Source: MED-G105 sp039819085
Lineage (GTDB): Bacteria > Pseudomonadota > Alphaproteobacteria > Caulobacterales > Parvularculaceae
DNA length: 64,000 nt
NCBI GenBank assembly: GCA_039819085.1
Contig: JBCBSQ010000001.1
Coordinates: 62,001-126,000 of the forward strand
Direction: 5' to 3'
A program made the position numbers and the translations under genes. Positions within the stretch are counted from its first letter, which is position 1, and each line of letters starts with the position of its first letter. The notes beneath the pieces were generated by a model. It ran no database searches and was not told the DNA's origin. It saw nothing but the letters and a program-made list of their open reading frames with translations. Shown here piece after piece: positions 1 through 8,391 of this stretch.

Positions 1-699
1 GATAAGGGTGCCCGAGCGCGCCGCCGCCTCGACGACGATCACGCCTTTCGACAGACCGGAGATCATGCGATTGCGCCGAGGGAAATCCCGCGCCGTCGGG
101 GCCGCGCCAGGCGGACGTTCCGACAATATCGCGCCTTCCTGAGCAATAGCGCGCATGAGATCGCCATGCTCCGGCGGATAGACCACGTCGACGCCGCCGG
201 CGACGACGGCGATCGTGCCTGAAGAGAGCGCCGCTTCGTGCGCGACGCCGTCGATCCCGCGCGCGAGGCCGGAGACCACAACGAAGCCCGCCGCGCCGAG
301 GTCGGCCGCAAGCGTCGCCGCCATCTTGCGCCCGGCGAGCGAGGCGTTGCGCGATCCGACGATGGCGATGGCGGGACGCTCATGCAAATCGCCTCGGCCG
401 ATTTGGTAAAGGATCGGCGGCGCATCGGGGATCTCTCTCAGGAATTGCGGGTAGCCAGGTTCGCACGACGCGATGACCGATGCGCCGAGGTCATTGGCGA
501 CCGCGAGTTCCCGTTCCGCCGCCTCCTGCGTGGCGAGCCGGAAGCCATTCCGGCCGGCGCGCATCGCCGGCGCGCGCTCGATCGCGGCGGCGGCCGATCC
601 AAATCGGTCAATCAGATGACGGAAGGTCACCGGCCCGACCCCGTCGCTTCGGATGAGCCGCAGCCAATCGACGCGCTCTTCGAAGCTCAGCGAGGTCAC
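1..699 (-). CDS. dprA: DNA processing protein DprA, C-terminal part outside the window
   Basis: DprA binds single-stranded DNA and loads RecA during natural transformation. I read this frame by hand because it is open at the left edge. A GTG start overlaps the plsY stop as GTGA, and the first residues (VTSLSFEERVDWLRLIRSDG) are typical of the DprA N-terminal helical domain. The Rossmann-like DNA-binding domain follows, with AIVGSRNAS, VSGLARGIDG, VVAGGVDVVYPPEH and FPRRNRMISGLS, and the frame runs into GVIVVEAAARSGTLI at the edge. About 233 codons are visible; the rest, including any C-terminal winged helix, is missing. It is the last visible gene of the ruvX-pyrB-plsY-dprA series and is probably translationally coupled to plsY. 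Confidence 0.95.
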   Translation of the reverse strand, partial: MTSLSFEERVDWLRLIRSDGVGPVTFRHLIDRFGSAAAAIERAPAMRAGRNGFRLATQEAAERELAVANDLGASVIASCEPGYPQFLREIPDAPPILYQIGRGDLHERPAIAIVGSRNASLAGRKMAATLAADLGAAGFVVVSGLARGIDGVAHEAALSSGTIAVVAGGVDVVYPPEHGDLMRAIAQEGAILSERPPGAAPTARDFPRRNRMISGLSKGVIVVEAAARSGTLI

Positions 700-1286
700 G
701 CGGGTTTCTTCTTTGCGCCGATCTTTGGTTCGACGCCGGATAAGAGCCGGTCAATGTTTGCGCGATGCCTAAAGAAGATGACGATCGCCATCGCGAGCGC
801 GGCGGCGGCGCCTGCCGGCCGACCCATGGCGAACATGATCAGCGGCGCGGCCGCGGCCGCCACAAGGGCCGAGAGCGAAGAGTAACGCGTCGCCGCGGCG
901 ATGCCGAGCCAGACCGCGCAGGCCGCGAGGCCGGCCCAGAACCAGATCGCGAGCAGCGTGCCAAGAAACGTGGCGACGCCCTTGCCGCCCTTGAATCCAA
1001 GCCAGACGGGAAAACAATGTCCAATGAACGCGGCCGCGCCGGCGACTTCAGGCGCCCAGCCGAAAAAGTGCGCGACGCCGACGGCGATTGCGCCCTTGCC
1101 CGCGTCGAGGAGGAGCGTCGCTATAGCGAGATCTTTGCGACCCGTTCTTAGAACGTTCGTCGCGCCGATATTGCCGGAGCCAATGTCCCTGATGTCGCCG
1201 AGACCAGCGGATTTGGTAATGACGAGGCCGAACGGAATCGAGCCGAACAGATAGCCAAGCGTCGCCGCGGCAATGACGCCGATCAT
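696..1286 (-). CDS. plsY: Glycerol-3-phosphate acyltransferase PlsY
   Basis: This inner-membrane enzyme transfers an acyl group from acyl-phosphate to glycerol-3-phosphate, the first step of phospholipid synthesis in the PlsX/PlsY route. The 196-residue protein has the family length and several hydrophobic segments. Its conserved loops are visible: GSIPFG near the N-terminus, GSGNIGATNVLRTGRK, and GHCFPVWLGFKGGKGVAT, which carries the phosphate-binding glycines and lysines. It starts 4 bases after the pyrB stop and its own stop overlaps the dprA start, so the three genes are probably one transcript. Confidence 0.95.
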   Translation of the reverse strand: MIGVIAAATLGYLFGSIPFGLVITKSAGLGDIRDIGSGNIGATNVLRTGRKDLAIATLLLDAGKGAIAVGVAHFFGWAPEVAGAAAFIGHCFPVWLGFKGGKGVATFLGTLLAIWFWAGLAACAVWLGIAAATRYSSLSALVAAAAAPLIMFAMGRPAGAAAALAMAIVIFFRHRANIDRLLSGVEPKIGAKKKPA

Positions 1287-1290
1287 CGGC

Positions 1291-2295
1291 TCAGTCGCCC
1301 TGCCGGTTCATAATGGCGTCAAGGCAGGCCATGCGCGTCGGGACCCCGTAGTAAACTTGCGTAAGGATGAGCGAGCGCGTCGGATCGTCGGCGAGATCGC
1401 CGCAGATCTCCACGTTTCGGTTCATTGGTCCAGGATGCATGACAAGCGCTTCAGGTTCGGCGGATTCGATTGTCTCATGGGTGAGCCCGAACCGCTCGAA
1501 ATAGCTTGATCGGTCGGCGCGCTCGATTTCGTCCGCATCCATACGTTCAAACTGCATCCGCAGCGCCATCACTACGTCCGCGCCCGCAAGTCCTTCCTCC
1601 AGCGAATGAAACCGCGGCGCAAATGGCATGTCGCCGTCCGCCGGCATCAGGCTTTCCGGGCCGACGAACCGAACGTTCATGCCGAGTTTCTGGAAGAGTT
1701 TCGCATCCGACGCCGCGACCCGGGAGTGGGCGATGTCGCCGCAGATCGCCACCGTGAGGCCGTCGGTCTCATAAAAAGCGGAGCGGATCGTCGCCGCGTC
1801 GAGAAGCGCCTGGGTGGGGTGCTCGCGCGCGCCGTCGCCGGCGTTGATGATCGGGCAGGGCAGAAGGTCCCGCAGCGCCTCCTGGGCGCCGGGTTGCCGG
1901 TGCCGCAGGATCATCACGTGGGCCGCCATTGCGGCGAGGGTTTGGGCGGTGTCGACAAGGCTCTCGTCCTTGTTCACCGAGGACGCTGCGACCGGGACGT
2001 TAATGACGTCGGCGCCGAGCTTCTTGCCGGCGAGTTCGAACGACATGTTCGTCCGCGTTGAGCTCTCGAAAAAAAGATTGATCTGGGTCTTGCCAGCCAG
2101 GCGTTGCGCCGGCCGCGCGCCCATCTTCAGATAGCTGGCGTAGTACTCGGTCAGCGCAAGGATGTATTCCACGTCTTCGCGCGACAGATCGTCGACGCTC
2201 ACAAGGCTGCGCGCAGCGAAGCCGCCCGCGGGCGGCGCGGGCCTGCGTCCGTTGTCGGCTCGCCTGAACTTTTCTATCGCGCCTTGTATCGCCAT
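1291..2295 (-). CDS. pyrB: Aspartate carbamoyltransferase catalytic subunit
   Basis: PyrB condenses carbamoyl phosphate with aspartate in pyrimidine synthesis. The carbamoyl-phosphate motif SSTRT (about residues 78-82), HPTQAL and the C-terminal HPGPMNRNVEI are present, and 334 residues is close to the family norm. The frame stays open for another 84 codons upstream to 2547, but that extension is low-complexity (NERGKNERGKNER) and unlike known PyrB N-termini, so I chose the ATG that gives MAIQGAIEKF. The preceding AAGAG is only a modest ribosome-binding site. In many alphaproteobacteria pyrC sits between pyrB and plsY; here only 4 bases separate them. Confidence 0.93.
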   Translation of the reverse strand: MAIQGAIEKFRRADNGRRPAPPAGGFAARSLVSVDDLSREDVEYILALTEYYASYLKMGARPAQRLAGKTQINLFFESSTRTNMSFELAGKKLGADVINVPVAASSVNKDESLVDTAQTLAAMAAHVMILRHRQPGAQEALRDLLPCPIINAGDGAREHPTQALLDAATIRSAFYETDGLTVAICGDIAHSRVAASDAKLFQKLGMNVRFVGPESLMPADGDMPFAPRFHSLEEGLAGADVVMALRMQFERMDADEIERADRSSYFERFGLTHETIESAEPEALVMHPGPMNRNVEICGDLADDPTRSLILTQVYYGVPTRMACLDAIMNRQGD

Positions 2296-2751
2296 CTCTT
2301 GGTCGCCGTTTTTGTCGGTTGCGCCCGGTTTTGGTTGCGCGCTGCCTCTTTTGCGCTCGTTCTTGCCGCGCTCGTTCTTGCCGCGCTCGTTGTTGACCGC
2401 GCCTATCACTCGATGCGCTTGCGTCGCAGCGACACCGCTTTCGCCAAATCGACGCCGGATCGACGTATGCGATTCGATCGACCCGCTTAACTCAATCCCC
2501 GCGTCTTCCTCGGACAATATTTCGGCGTCGAAGCTGGTGACCGACAAACCCGATGTCGCGAACGAAGCGCGCCTGTAATTCCTTTACGCCGCTGTGGCGG
2601 GCGGCGCAATCTGCGCGCGCAATTGACCTTGCCCATGTTGATGTTCGCGTTTCGCGACGGGCGTCGCGTTTCGGCTTTCGACCGCTCGACCGGACACAAT
2701 GCGACAGGGTTGTTCGATCGTGGCGGGGAATCCCTCCGTACCCGGTAAATT
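2296..2751. other. Non-coding stretch between ruvX and pyrB (pyrB leader)
   Basis: No convincing gene lies in these 456 bases. The pyrB frame extends in from the right as far as 2547, but its composition does not look like protein of the family. The stretch contains a 15-bp tandem repeat and probably the pyrB promoter and leader. I could not pick a promoter with confidence, and I see no hairpin followed by a T run after ruvX. Confidence 0.5.
2353..2392. repeat. 15-bp tandem repeat in the pyrB leader, about 2.7 copies
   Basis: The unit GCGCTCGTTCTTGCC occurs twice exactly (2353-2367 and 2368-2382), followed by a partial third copy. On the pyrB strand it would encode repeated NERGK, because 15 is a multiple of three. 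Function unknown. Confidence 0.9.
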
Positions 2752-3222
2752 TCACGCCGATCCGCGCGCCCGCAGCCGGTCGATTGCGCCTTGAAGGATG
2801 AACGCCGCCGCGGAGGCGTCAATCTGTTCGCGACGCCGCGCGCGCGAAACGTCGAGCGCGATCAGGTCTCGCTCCATCGCCGCAGTCGACAAGCGCTCGT
2901 CCCAGAACGCCACGGGCAAATCGAGAAACTGCCGCAGGCGGCCGGCGATCGCCCGCGTTGATTGCGTGCGCCGGCTTTCTTCGCCTGTCATGTGAAGCGG
3001 CAATCCGACCACCAGGCCGACGACGCCGCGTTCGCTGGCCAGTTCGGCGAGGCGTTCCGCGTCCCGCGTCAGCTTGGCGCGCCTGATGGTTTCGACTGGG
3101 GTCGCCACGGTGCGGTCGGCGGGGCAGGAGGCCACGCCGATTGTCTTCTCACCGATATCGAGCCCTAAAAGCGCGCCACGCGCGCCAAATGCGTCGGCTT
3201 GCTGTTCAAATTCCTGCGCCAT
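2752..3222 (-). CDS. ruvX: Putative pre-16S rRNA nuclease RuvX/YqgF
   Basis: YqgF proteins have an RNase H-like fold and process the 5' end of pre-16S rRNA; they were first proposed as Holliday-junction resolvases. The protein shows LLGLDIGEKTIGVA near the N-terminus, VVGLPLHMTGEE in the middle and FWDERLSTAAM with the conserved acidic residue toward the end. From the ATG giving MAQEFEQQ the protein is 156 residues, normal for the family. A longer in-frame start at 3435 would add 71 non-conserved residues and run over the divergent gene that begins at 3281, so I rejected it. Confidence 0.92.
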   Translation of the reverse strand: MAQEFEQQADAFGARGALLGLDIGEKTIGVASCPADRTVATPVETIRRAKLTRDAERLAELASERGVVGLVVGLPLHMTGEESRRTQSTRAIAGRLRQFLDLPVAFWDERLSTAAMERDLIALDVSRARRREQIDASAAAFILQGAIDRLRARGSA

Positions 3223-3280
3223 TGCGGCAACATAGCCGAGGGGGCGCAGACGCGCACCCGAATGCTGGGGGCGGTCGCGC

Positions 3281-4732
3281 GTGTGTTTTCCGAGTTTCTC
3301 AAGACCCGCCTTGTCGCGGTCGTCCCTCCGCTCGGCGGCGCTTTCGTTCGCGATCGCGTTCGGGCTGTTGCAGGCGGGCCTGGCGGCGAACGTCGACAGA
3401 CGCCCGGCGGCGCCGCTGGCGGGCGCCGGGACCATCAGCCTGCGCGAATTACAAGGCGGCGCCTGGCGGGTTCGGTTCGACTTGCCCCGTCCTGTCGCCC
3501 GCCTCGATCTCGGCCCGCATCTATTGGGATATCGCTCGCGTTCCTGGCGGGTCCTCGATGATGGCGTCGAGATCGTTGTTGAGAACGGCCGCGACGTCTT
3601 GCGAGCGACCCGAAGTGGCGGCCGTTTCAGTGCCGCGCGCGTCGACGTCGCGCCCCAGGCGATCAGGATGCTGCGGACCTATGAGGCGTTAACGCCTTTC
3701 GGTGATGGCGGCGTGCTCATTTACACCGGCCATTTTCAGCCCTGGGGCGAAAACGGGGCGCGTCGCGACATGGCGATCAGCGTCGAGCCGCTGCTCGGAA
3801 GGCGCGTCTCCGCGTTCGGCGACGTGGGGCCGCGATTGGAGAACTGGCGCAGCCGCTTCGAAAACCCTGCCTTTATCTATGTGGGCGAAACGCCCGCGGT
3901 CCGTAACTCGAAACTCGTCGCCGCCATCGATCCTGAAACGCCTGACTGGGCGGCGCGCGAAGTGGGCGCTTTCGTCATTGAAGTGACGGATTACCTCAGC
4001 GGACGGTTCGGATGGCCACTCAAGGCGACGCCGAACCTGTTTCTCTCCTATGGCGGGAACGCGACACCCGGGCGGGCGATGTTCGAAGGCGACGCGCTGC
4101 CCGCCCAGATGCGGATCGGCCTGCGGGGCGGCGCCTGGGACACCCGGTCCGAATTTGCGGAAAACGTCTTGCGACAGGGGCTCGCGCACGAGGCGGCGCA
4201 CCTCTGGCAGACCGCGGCTCGGCCGATCAGCGAAGACGCGCCGGACTGGATTCACGAAGGCGGCGCGGACGCCATCGCGGCGGAAACCCTTGTGGCGCTT
4301 GGCTGGTGGGGCGCGCCTGACCTGGAGCGCGACCGCGCCGAGGCGCGCTCTAGGTGCTTTTTCATGCTGCGCGGCGCATCGCTGCCGGCGCTTGAGGCGC
4401 GTGGCCAGGTCGCCGCGTCTTATGACTGCGGCCATCTCATCAACGAACTCGTCGCTCGGGCCCATCCGGAGGGCGCGGTCGGTTTTTGGCGCGCTTTTGT
4501 CAATCGCGCCCGCGCGGCCGGCGGGTATGACGCTGACCTCTTCTTCGGGCTCGCAGGGGAATTGGGCGGCGAGCGGTTTGGCGAGGCGCTGCGCCGGTTC
4601 GCGATCCTGCCGCAGGGACGGCCCGCGGAGGCGTATCTGGCCGCCGAGCGCGCGCTTGGCGCCGGGCTTGCGAACCAGCGGATTGAAGCGGCGGACGCGG
4701 ATCCGTCTATTGCGAAGGCCGGGGACCATTGA
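3281..4732 (+). CDS. Secreted gluzincin-type metallopeptidase-like protein
   Basis: A 483-residue protein from a GTG start. The N-terminus has basic residues then a hydrophobic stretch (SFAIAFGLLQAGLAA), probably a Sec signal peptide. The central region has HEAAH followed, exactly 18 residues after its last H, by the E of WIHEGGAD. This is the HExxH-x18-E zinc pattern of M1/M61-type peptidases, so a zinc peptidase fold is likely. The rest does not match a family I can name, and two cysteines (RCFFML and YDCGHL) could form a disulfide. It is divergent from ruvX across 58 bases. Substrate unknown; peptidase activity is inferred only from the motif. Confidence 0.75.
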   Translation: MCFPSFSRPALSRSSLRSAALSFAIAFGLLQAGLAANVDRRPAAPLAGAGTISLRELQGGAWRVRFDLPRPVARLDLGPHLLGYRSRSWRVLDDGVEIVVENGRDVLRATRSGGRFSAARVDVAPQAIRMLRTYEALTPFGDGGVLIYTGHFQPWGENGARRDMAISVEPLLGRRVSAFGDVGPRLENWRSRFENPAFIYVGETPAVRNSKLVAAIDPETPDWAAREVGAFVIEVTDYLSGRFGWPLKATPNLFLSYGGNATPGRAMFEGDALPAQMRIGLRGGAWDTRSEFAENVLRQGLAHEAAHLWQTAARPISEDAPDWIHEGGADAIAAETLVALGWWGAPDLERDRAEARSRCFFMLRGASLPALEARGQVAASYDCGHLINELVARAHPEGAVGFWRAFVNRARAAGGYDADLFFGLAGELGGERFGEALRRFAILPQGRPAEAYLAAERALGAGLANQRIEAADADPSIAKAGDH

Positions 4733-4804
4733 TACGCCTGCCTGCTTAAGCGGCGCGCGGCGAGCATTGGCGCGCCATCCTCTTTCAAGGTCGATGAACC
4801 CAGC

Positions 4805-4831
4805 ATGTCGGTAGACGCATCATGTCAGTAG
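4805..4831 (+). promoter_or_regulatory. Duplicated gatC start region forming an 8-codon upstream ORF
   Basis: CATGTCGGTAGAC at 4804 is repeated 17 bases later as CATGTCAGTAGAC at the real gatC start. The first copy gives a tiny ORF (MSVDASCQ, stop) that overlaps the gatC start in another frame. Whether it is translated is unknown. Confidence 0.45.
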
Positions 4832-5121
4832 ACAAGGAAACTGTGCGAAAAGTGGCGCATCTGGCGCGCATCGCGATGCCCGAGGAGCGCCTTGAGCCGC
4901 TCGCCGGCGAGCTGTCAGCCATTCTCGACTGGATCGAGCAGCTGAACGAGGTCGACATTGAAGGCGTTGAGGCGATGGCGTCCACCGTCGACGTCGCGCT
5001 GCCCATGCGCGCTGATGAGACGGCGGACGGCCCCACCGGCGGCGGTCAGCCGGACAATATCGTCAGGAATGCGCCGAAGACGGAGGATCATTTCTTCGTC
5101 GTGCCGAAGGTGGTGGAGTAG
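4822..5121 (+). CDS. gatC: Glutamyl-tRNA(Gln)/aspartyl-tRNA(Asn) amidotransferase subunit C
   Basis: GatC is the small subunit that holds GatA and GatB together in the enzyme that amidates misacylated Glu-tRNA(Gln) or Asp-tRNA(Asn). The 99-residue protein has the family signature VRKVAHLARIAMPEE at the N-terminus, then LSAILDWIEQLNEVD, and the usual C-terminal DNIVRNAPKTEDHFFVVPKVVE. The start MSVDKETV is the normal one. The stop is directly followed by the gatA ATG, so the two are co-translated. Confidence 0.97.
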   Translation: MSVDKETVRKVAHLARIAMPEERLEPLAGELSAILDWIEQLNEVDIEGVEAMASTVDVALPMRADETADGPTGGGQPDNIVRNAPKTEDHFFVVPKVVE

Positions 5122-6606
5122 ATGGCCTCGCCGGCGGATATGACGCTCGCGCAACTGCGCGACGCCCTCAAGAAGAAAGAGGTCTCCTCGCGCGAAGCGA
5201 CGGACGCCTATCTCACTCGCATTGAAAAGGCGGACGCCCTGAACGCGTTTGTCGAGGTGACAGCGGACAAGGCGCGCGCCATGGCGGATGCGTCCGACGC
5301 CCGTCTCGGAAAAGGCGAGGGCGGGGCGCTCGAAGGCGTTCCCCTCGGCATCAAGGATATCTTCTGCACCGAGGGGGTCCAGACCACCGCCGGGTCGCGC
5401 ATGCTTGAAGGGTTCGTCCCGACGTATGAATCGACGGTGACGTCGCAGCTCTGGCGCGACGGCGCGGTGATGCTCGGCAAGCTGAACATGGACGAGTTCG
5501 CGATGGGCTCGTCAAATGAGACAAGCTATTTCGGGCCGGTGGTGAACCCCTGCCGCCGCAATGACGGCTCGAACGCCGCGCTGACGCCGGGCGGCTCATC
5601 CGGCGGTTCGTCTGCGGCGACGGCGGCGCGCCTGTGCGCAGCGGCGACTGGCACCGACACCGGCGGCTCGATCCGTCAGCCTGCGTCAGTTACGGGGACG
5701 GTCGGCGTCAAACCCACCTATGGCCGCTGCTCGCGTTGGGGAATTGTCGCCTTCGCGTCGTCGCTTGACCAGGCGGGCCCGATCGCCCAGGACGTGCGCG
5801 ATGCGGCGATCTTGCTGCGCTCCATGGCGGGGCACGATCCGAAGGACTCTACATCCGTCGATCGTCCTGTTCCCGATTACGAGGCCGCCATTGGCGGGTC
5901 GATCAAGGGGCTGAAGATCGGTGTGCCGAAGGAATACCGCCTTGACGGCATGCCGGAGGAGATTGAAACGCTCTGGTCGAAAGGCGTTCAGTGGATGAAG
6001 GACGCCGGCGCGGAGGTCGTCGATATCTCCTTGCCGCTGACGAAGTACGCCCTGCCGGTTTACTACATTGTCGCGCCAGCCGAGGCCTCCTCCAATCTCG
6101 CGCGCTATGACGGCGTCAAATACGGCCACCGCGCAAAGGAATTCACCGACATTACGTCGCTCTACGAGAACACCCGCGCGGAGGGCTTCGGCGATGAGGT
6201 GAAGCGCCGGGTGCTGATCGGCGCCTATGTGCTCTCCGCCGGGTACTATGACGCTTATTACCTCCGGGCCCAGAAGGTCCGTAAAAAGATCTATGATGAG
6301 TTTGTCGAGGCGTTCAAGTCTGTGGACCTGATCCTCACGCCGTCGACGCCTTCGGCGGCGTTCGGGCTCGGCGAAAAGATGGCGGATCCCGTGCAGATGT
6401 ATCTGAACGACGTTTTTACGGTGACCGGCAATCTCGCCGGCCTGCCGGGCGGGTCGGTTCCGGCGGGGCTGGACGCGAGCGGCCTGCCGCTGGGGCTGCA
6501 ATTGCTGGCGCGCCCGTTTGACGAAGAGACTTTGTTCAAGGGCCTCGCCGCGCTGGAAGCCGCTGCGGGACCGCAAGGCCGTCCAGATGATTGGTGGGCG
6601 GCCTAG
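5122..6606 (+). CDS. gatA: Glutamyl-tRNA(Gln)/aspartyl-tRNA(Asn) amidotransferase subunit A
   Basis: GatA is the glutaminase subunit; it frees ammonia from glutamine and channels it to GatB. The 494 residues match the family. The amidase Ser-cisSer-Lys triad is intact: K78 in GIKDIF, S159 in GGSSGGSS and S183 in TDTGGSIRQP. The gene starts on the base after the gatC stop. gatB is not adjacent: a gamma-glutamyltransferase and a hydrolase lie between, all on the same strand with short gaps. Confidence 0.97.
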   Translation: MASPADMTLAQLRDALKKKEVSSREATDAYLTRIEKADALNAFVEVTADKARAMADASDARLGKGEGGALEGVPLGIKDIFCTEGVQTTAGSRMLEGFVPTYESTVTSQLWRDGAVMLGKLNMDEFAMGSSNETSYFGPVVNPCRRNDGSNAALTPGGSSGGSSAATAARLCAAATGTDTGGSIRQPASVTGTVGVKPTYGRCSRWGIVAFASSLDQAGPIAQDVRDAAILLRSMAGHDPKDSTSVDRPVPDYEAAIGGSIKGLKIGVPKEYRLDGMPEEIETLWSKGVQWMKDAGAEVVDISLPLTKYALPVYYIVAPAEASSNLARYDGVKYGHRAKEFTDITSLYENTRAEGFGDEVKRRVLIGAYVLSAGYYDAYYLRAQKVRKKIYDEFVEAFKSVDLILTPSTPSAAFGLGEKMADPVQMYLNDVFTVTGNLAGLPGGSVPAGLDASGLPLGLQLLARPFDEETLFKGLAALEAAAGPQGRPDDWWAA

Positions 6607-6627
6607 ACAAGAAGAGCGAGGGGTTAG

Positions 6628-8391
6628 ATGCGTGTCATGAATGAACCTGTTTCCCGCCTGACGAAGCGCGCCTTGGCTGCGCTTGCGGCTTCCGCGCTGC
6701 TTGCGGCGTGTGGCGGAGAGCCCGCCGCGCCGCCCGCGCCGGAGACTGTCGAGATTAGCCTGCCATCCGTTCCAAAGGCGGCGGTGGCGATGCCGGACAT
6801 CCATTCCGCGCGGATCGCGCGCGAGGTCCTGGAGGAAGGCGGCAACGCCGTCGACGCCGCCGTCGCGGCTTCATTCGCGCTCGCGGTCACCCTGCCTGAG
6901 GCTGGCAATATCGGCGGCGGCGGTTTTATGAATTTATTTGTGAACGGAGAGACGGACTTCGTCGACTACCGCGAGACGGCGCCGGCGCGCGCTGAGCGCG
7001 ATATGTATCTCGATGAAGCGGGCGAGTTCGTCGCCCGCCGCGCGCAGGTCGGTCCGCTCGCCGCGGGCACGCCGGGCGCGGTTCGCGGCCTCGCCGCGGC
7101 GCATGAAAAGTACGGCTCGCTCCCTTGGCGCAGGCTCGTGGAGCCTGCGGTGGCGCTCGCCCGGGACGGATTTGAAATACATGAAAAGCTCGCCCGTTCG
7201 ATCGCGCGCAAAGGCCGCTTCTATGGCGAGGAGACGAATTTCTCCGCGTATTTCTCCGGCGAGGCGGGTGATGTCCTGAAACAGCCCGAACTCGCGGAAA
7301 CGCTCCAGCGGATCGCCGATCTTGGGCCGGAGGAGTTTTATACCGGCAAGACCGCGGAAATCACCGCCGCCTATATGGAGAAGGTTGGTGGGCTGATCAC
7401 CATGGAGGACCTCGCCGCTTATCAGGCCGTGTGGCGCGAGCCGATTTCGTTTGAGTGGAACGACCGGACGGTCGTCTCCGCGCCGCCGCCAAGCTCGGGC
7501 GGCATCGCGCTTGCGCAATTGCTGCTGATGAAGGAAGCGCTCAGTGACAAATTCGAGGGGATCGAGCGCAACAGCTCGCAATACGTGCACCTCGTTGCGG
7601 AGATGGAGAAGCGCGTCTTCGCTGACCGCGCGGAGTATCTCGGCGATCCGGATTTCTACGACGTGCCGACCGAGCGGCTCACCGACCCGGCCTACATTGC
7701 GCGACGCGCCGCGGAGGTGAACGCCGACGTCATTTCGGAAACCGACGACGTTAAGCCAGGGCTGCCGGAGTCCTTTCAGACGACCCATTTTTCGATTGTC
7801 GACGGGGACGGCAACGCGGCGTCGGTGACGACGACCCTCAACGCCAGCTTCGGCTCCGGCGTCGTCGTGGAGGGCGCGGGCTATCTTCTGAACAACGAGA
7901 TGGACGACTTCTCCGCCAAGCCGGGGGCGCCGAACCTTTATGGCGTCGTCGGCGCTGACGCCAACGCCATCGCGCCCGGCAAGCGGATGCTTTCCTCGAT
8001 GACGCCGAGCCTCGTCCTCGAAGATGGCGAAGTCGCGATGGTGGTGGGCACGCCGGGCGGTCCGACGATCTTCACATCGGTTTTCCAGGCGATTGTTAAT
8101 CGCTTCGACTACGGACTGCCTGTCGAAGAGGCGGTCGCCGCCGGCCGGTTCCACCACCAGCTGCTGCCAAGGGACTCGATCCTCTTCGAATCGCGCATCC
8201 GCGACGCCGACGCCGTCGCCGCCGACCTCGAGGCGAAGGGTTATTCGCTCCGGCGGGCGAAGAACTACGGCGACGTCCACGCCATCACGATCGATGATGG
8301 CGTCGTCGAGGCGGCGCACGACCCCCGCAATCGCGGCGCGTCGTTTGTGTTCGAGGTGGAGGCTGAAGCGAGCGCGGCGGCGTCCGAGTAA
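6628..8391 (+). CDS. ggt: Gamma-glutamyltransferase, predicted lipoprotein
   Basis: Gamma-glutamyltransferase cleaves or transfers the gamma-glutamyl group of glutathione. It is made as a proenzyme that self-cleaves before a threonine; here TTHFS gives the nucleophile T385, and the small subunit continues with LNNEMDDFS, GTPGGPTIFT and the FHHQLLP segment as in E. coli Ggt. The large subunit begins after a signal peptide ending LLAACGG, a lipobox, so the mature protein should be membrane-anchored in the periplasm, whereas many homologues are soluble. Length (587) is normal. An alternative ATG three codons on is possible. It sits between gatA and gatB. Confidence 0.93.
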   Translation: MRVMNEPVSRLTKRALAALAASALLAACGGEPAAPPAPETVEISLPSVPKAAVAMPDIHSARIAREVLEEGGNAVDAAVAASFALAVTLPEAGNIGGGGFMNLFVNGETDFVDYRETAPARAERDMYLDEAGEFVARRAQVGPLAAGTPGAVRGLAAAHEKYGSLPWRRLVEPAVALARDGFEIHEKLARSIARKGRFYGEETNFSAYFSGEAGDVLKQPELAETLQRIADLGPEEFYTGKTAEITAAYMEKVGGLITMEDLAAYQAVWREPISFEWNDRTVVSAPPPSSGGIALAQLLLMKEALSDKFEGIERNSSQYVHLVAEMEKRVFADRAEYLGDPDFYDVPTERLTDPAYIARRAAEVNADVISETDDVKPGLPESFQTTHFSIVDGDGNAASVTTTLNASFGSGVVVEGAGYLLNNEMDDFSAKPGAPNLYGVVGADANAIAPGKRMLSSMTPSLVLEDGEVAMVVGTPGGPTIFTSVFQAIVNRFDYGLPVEEAVAAGRFHHQLLPRDSILFESRIRDADAVAADLEAKGYSLRRAKNYGDVHAITIDDGVVEAAHDPRNRGASFVFEVEAEASAAASE

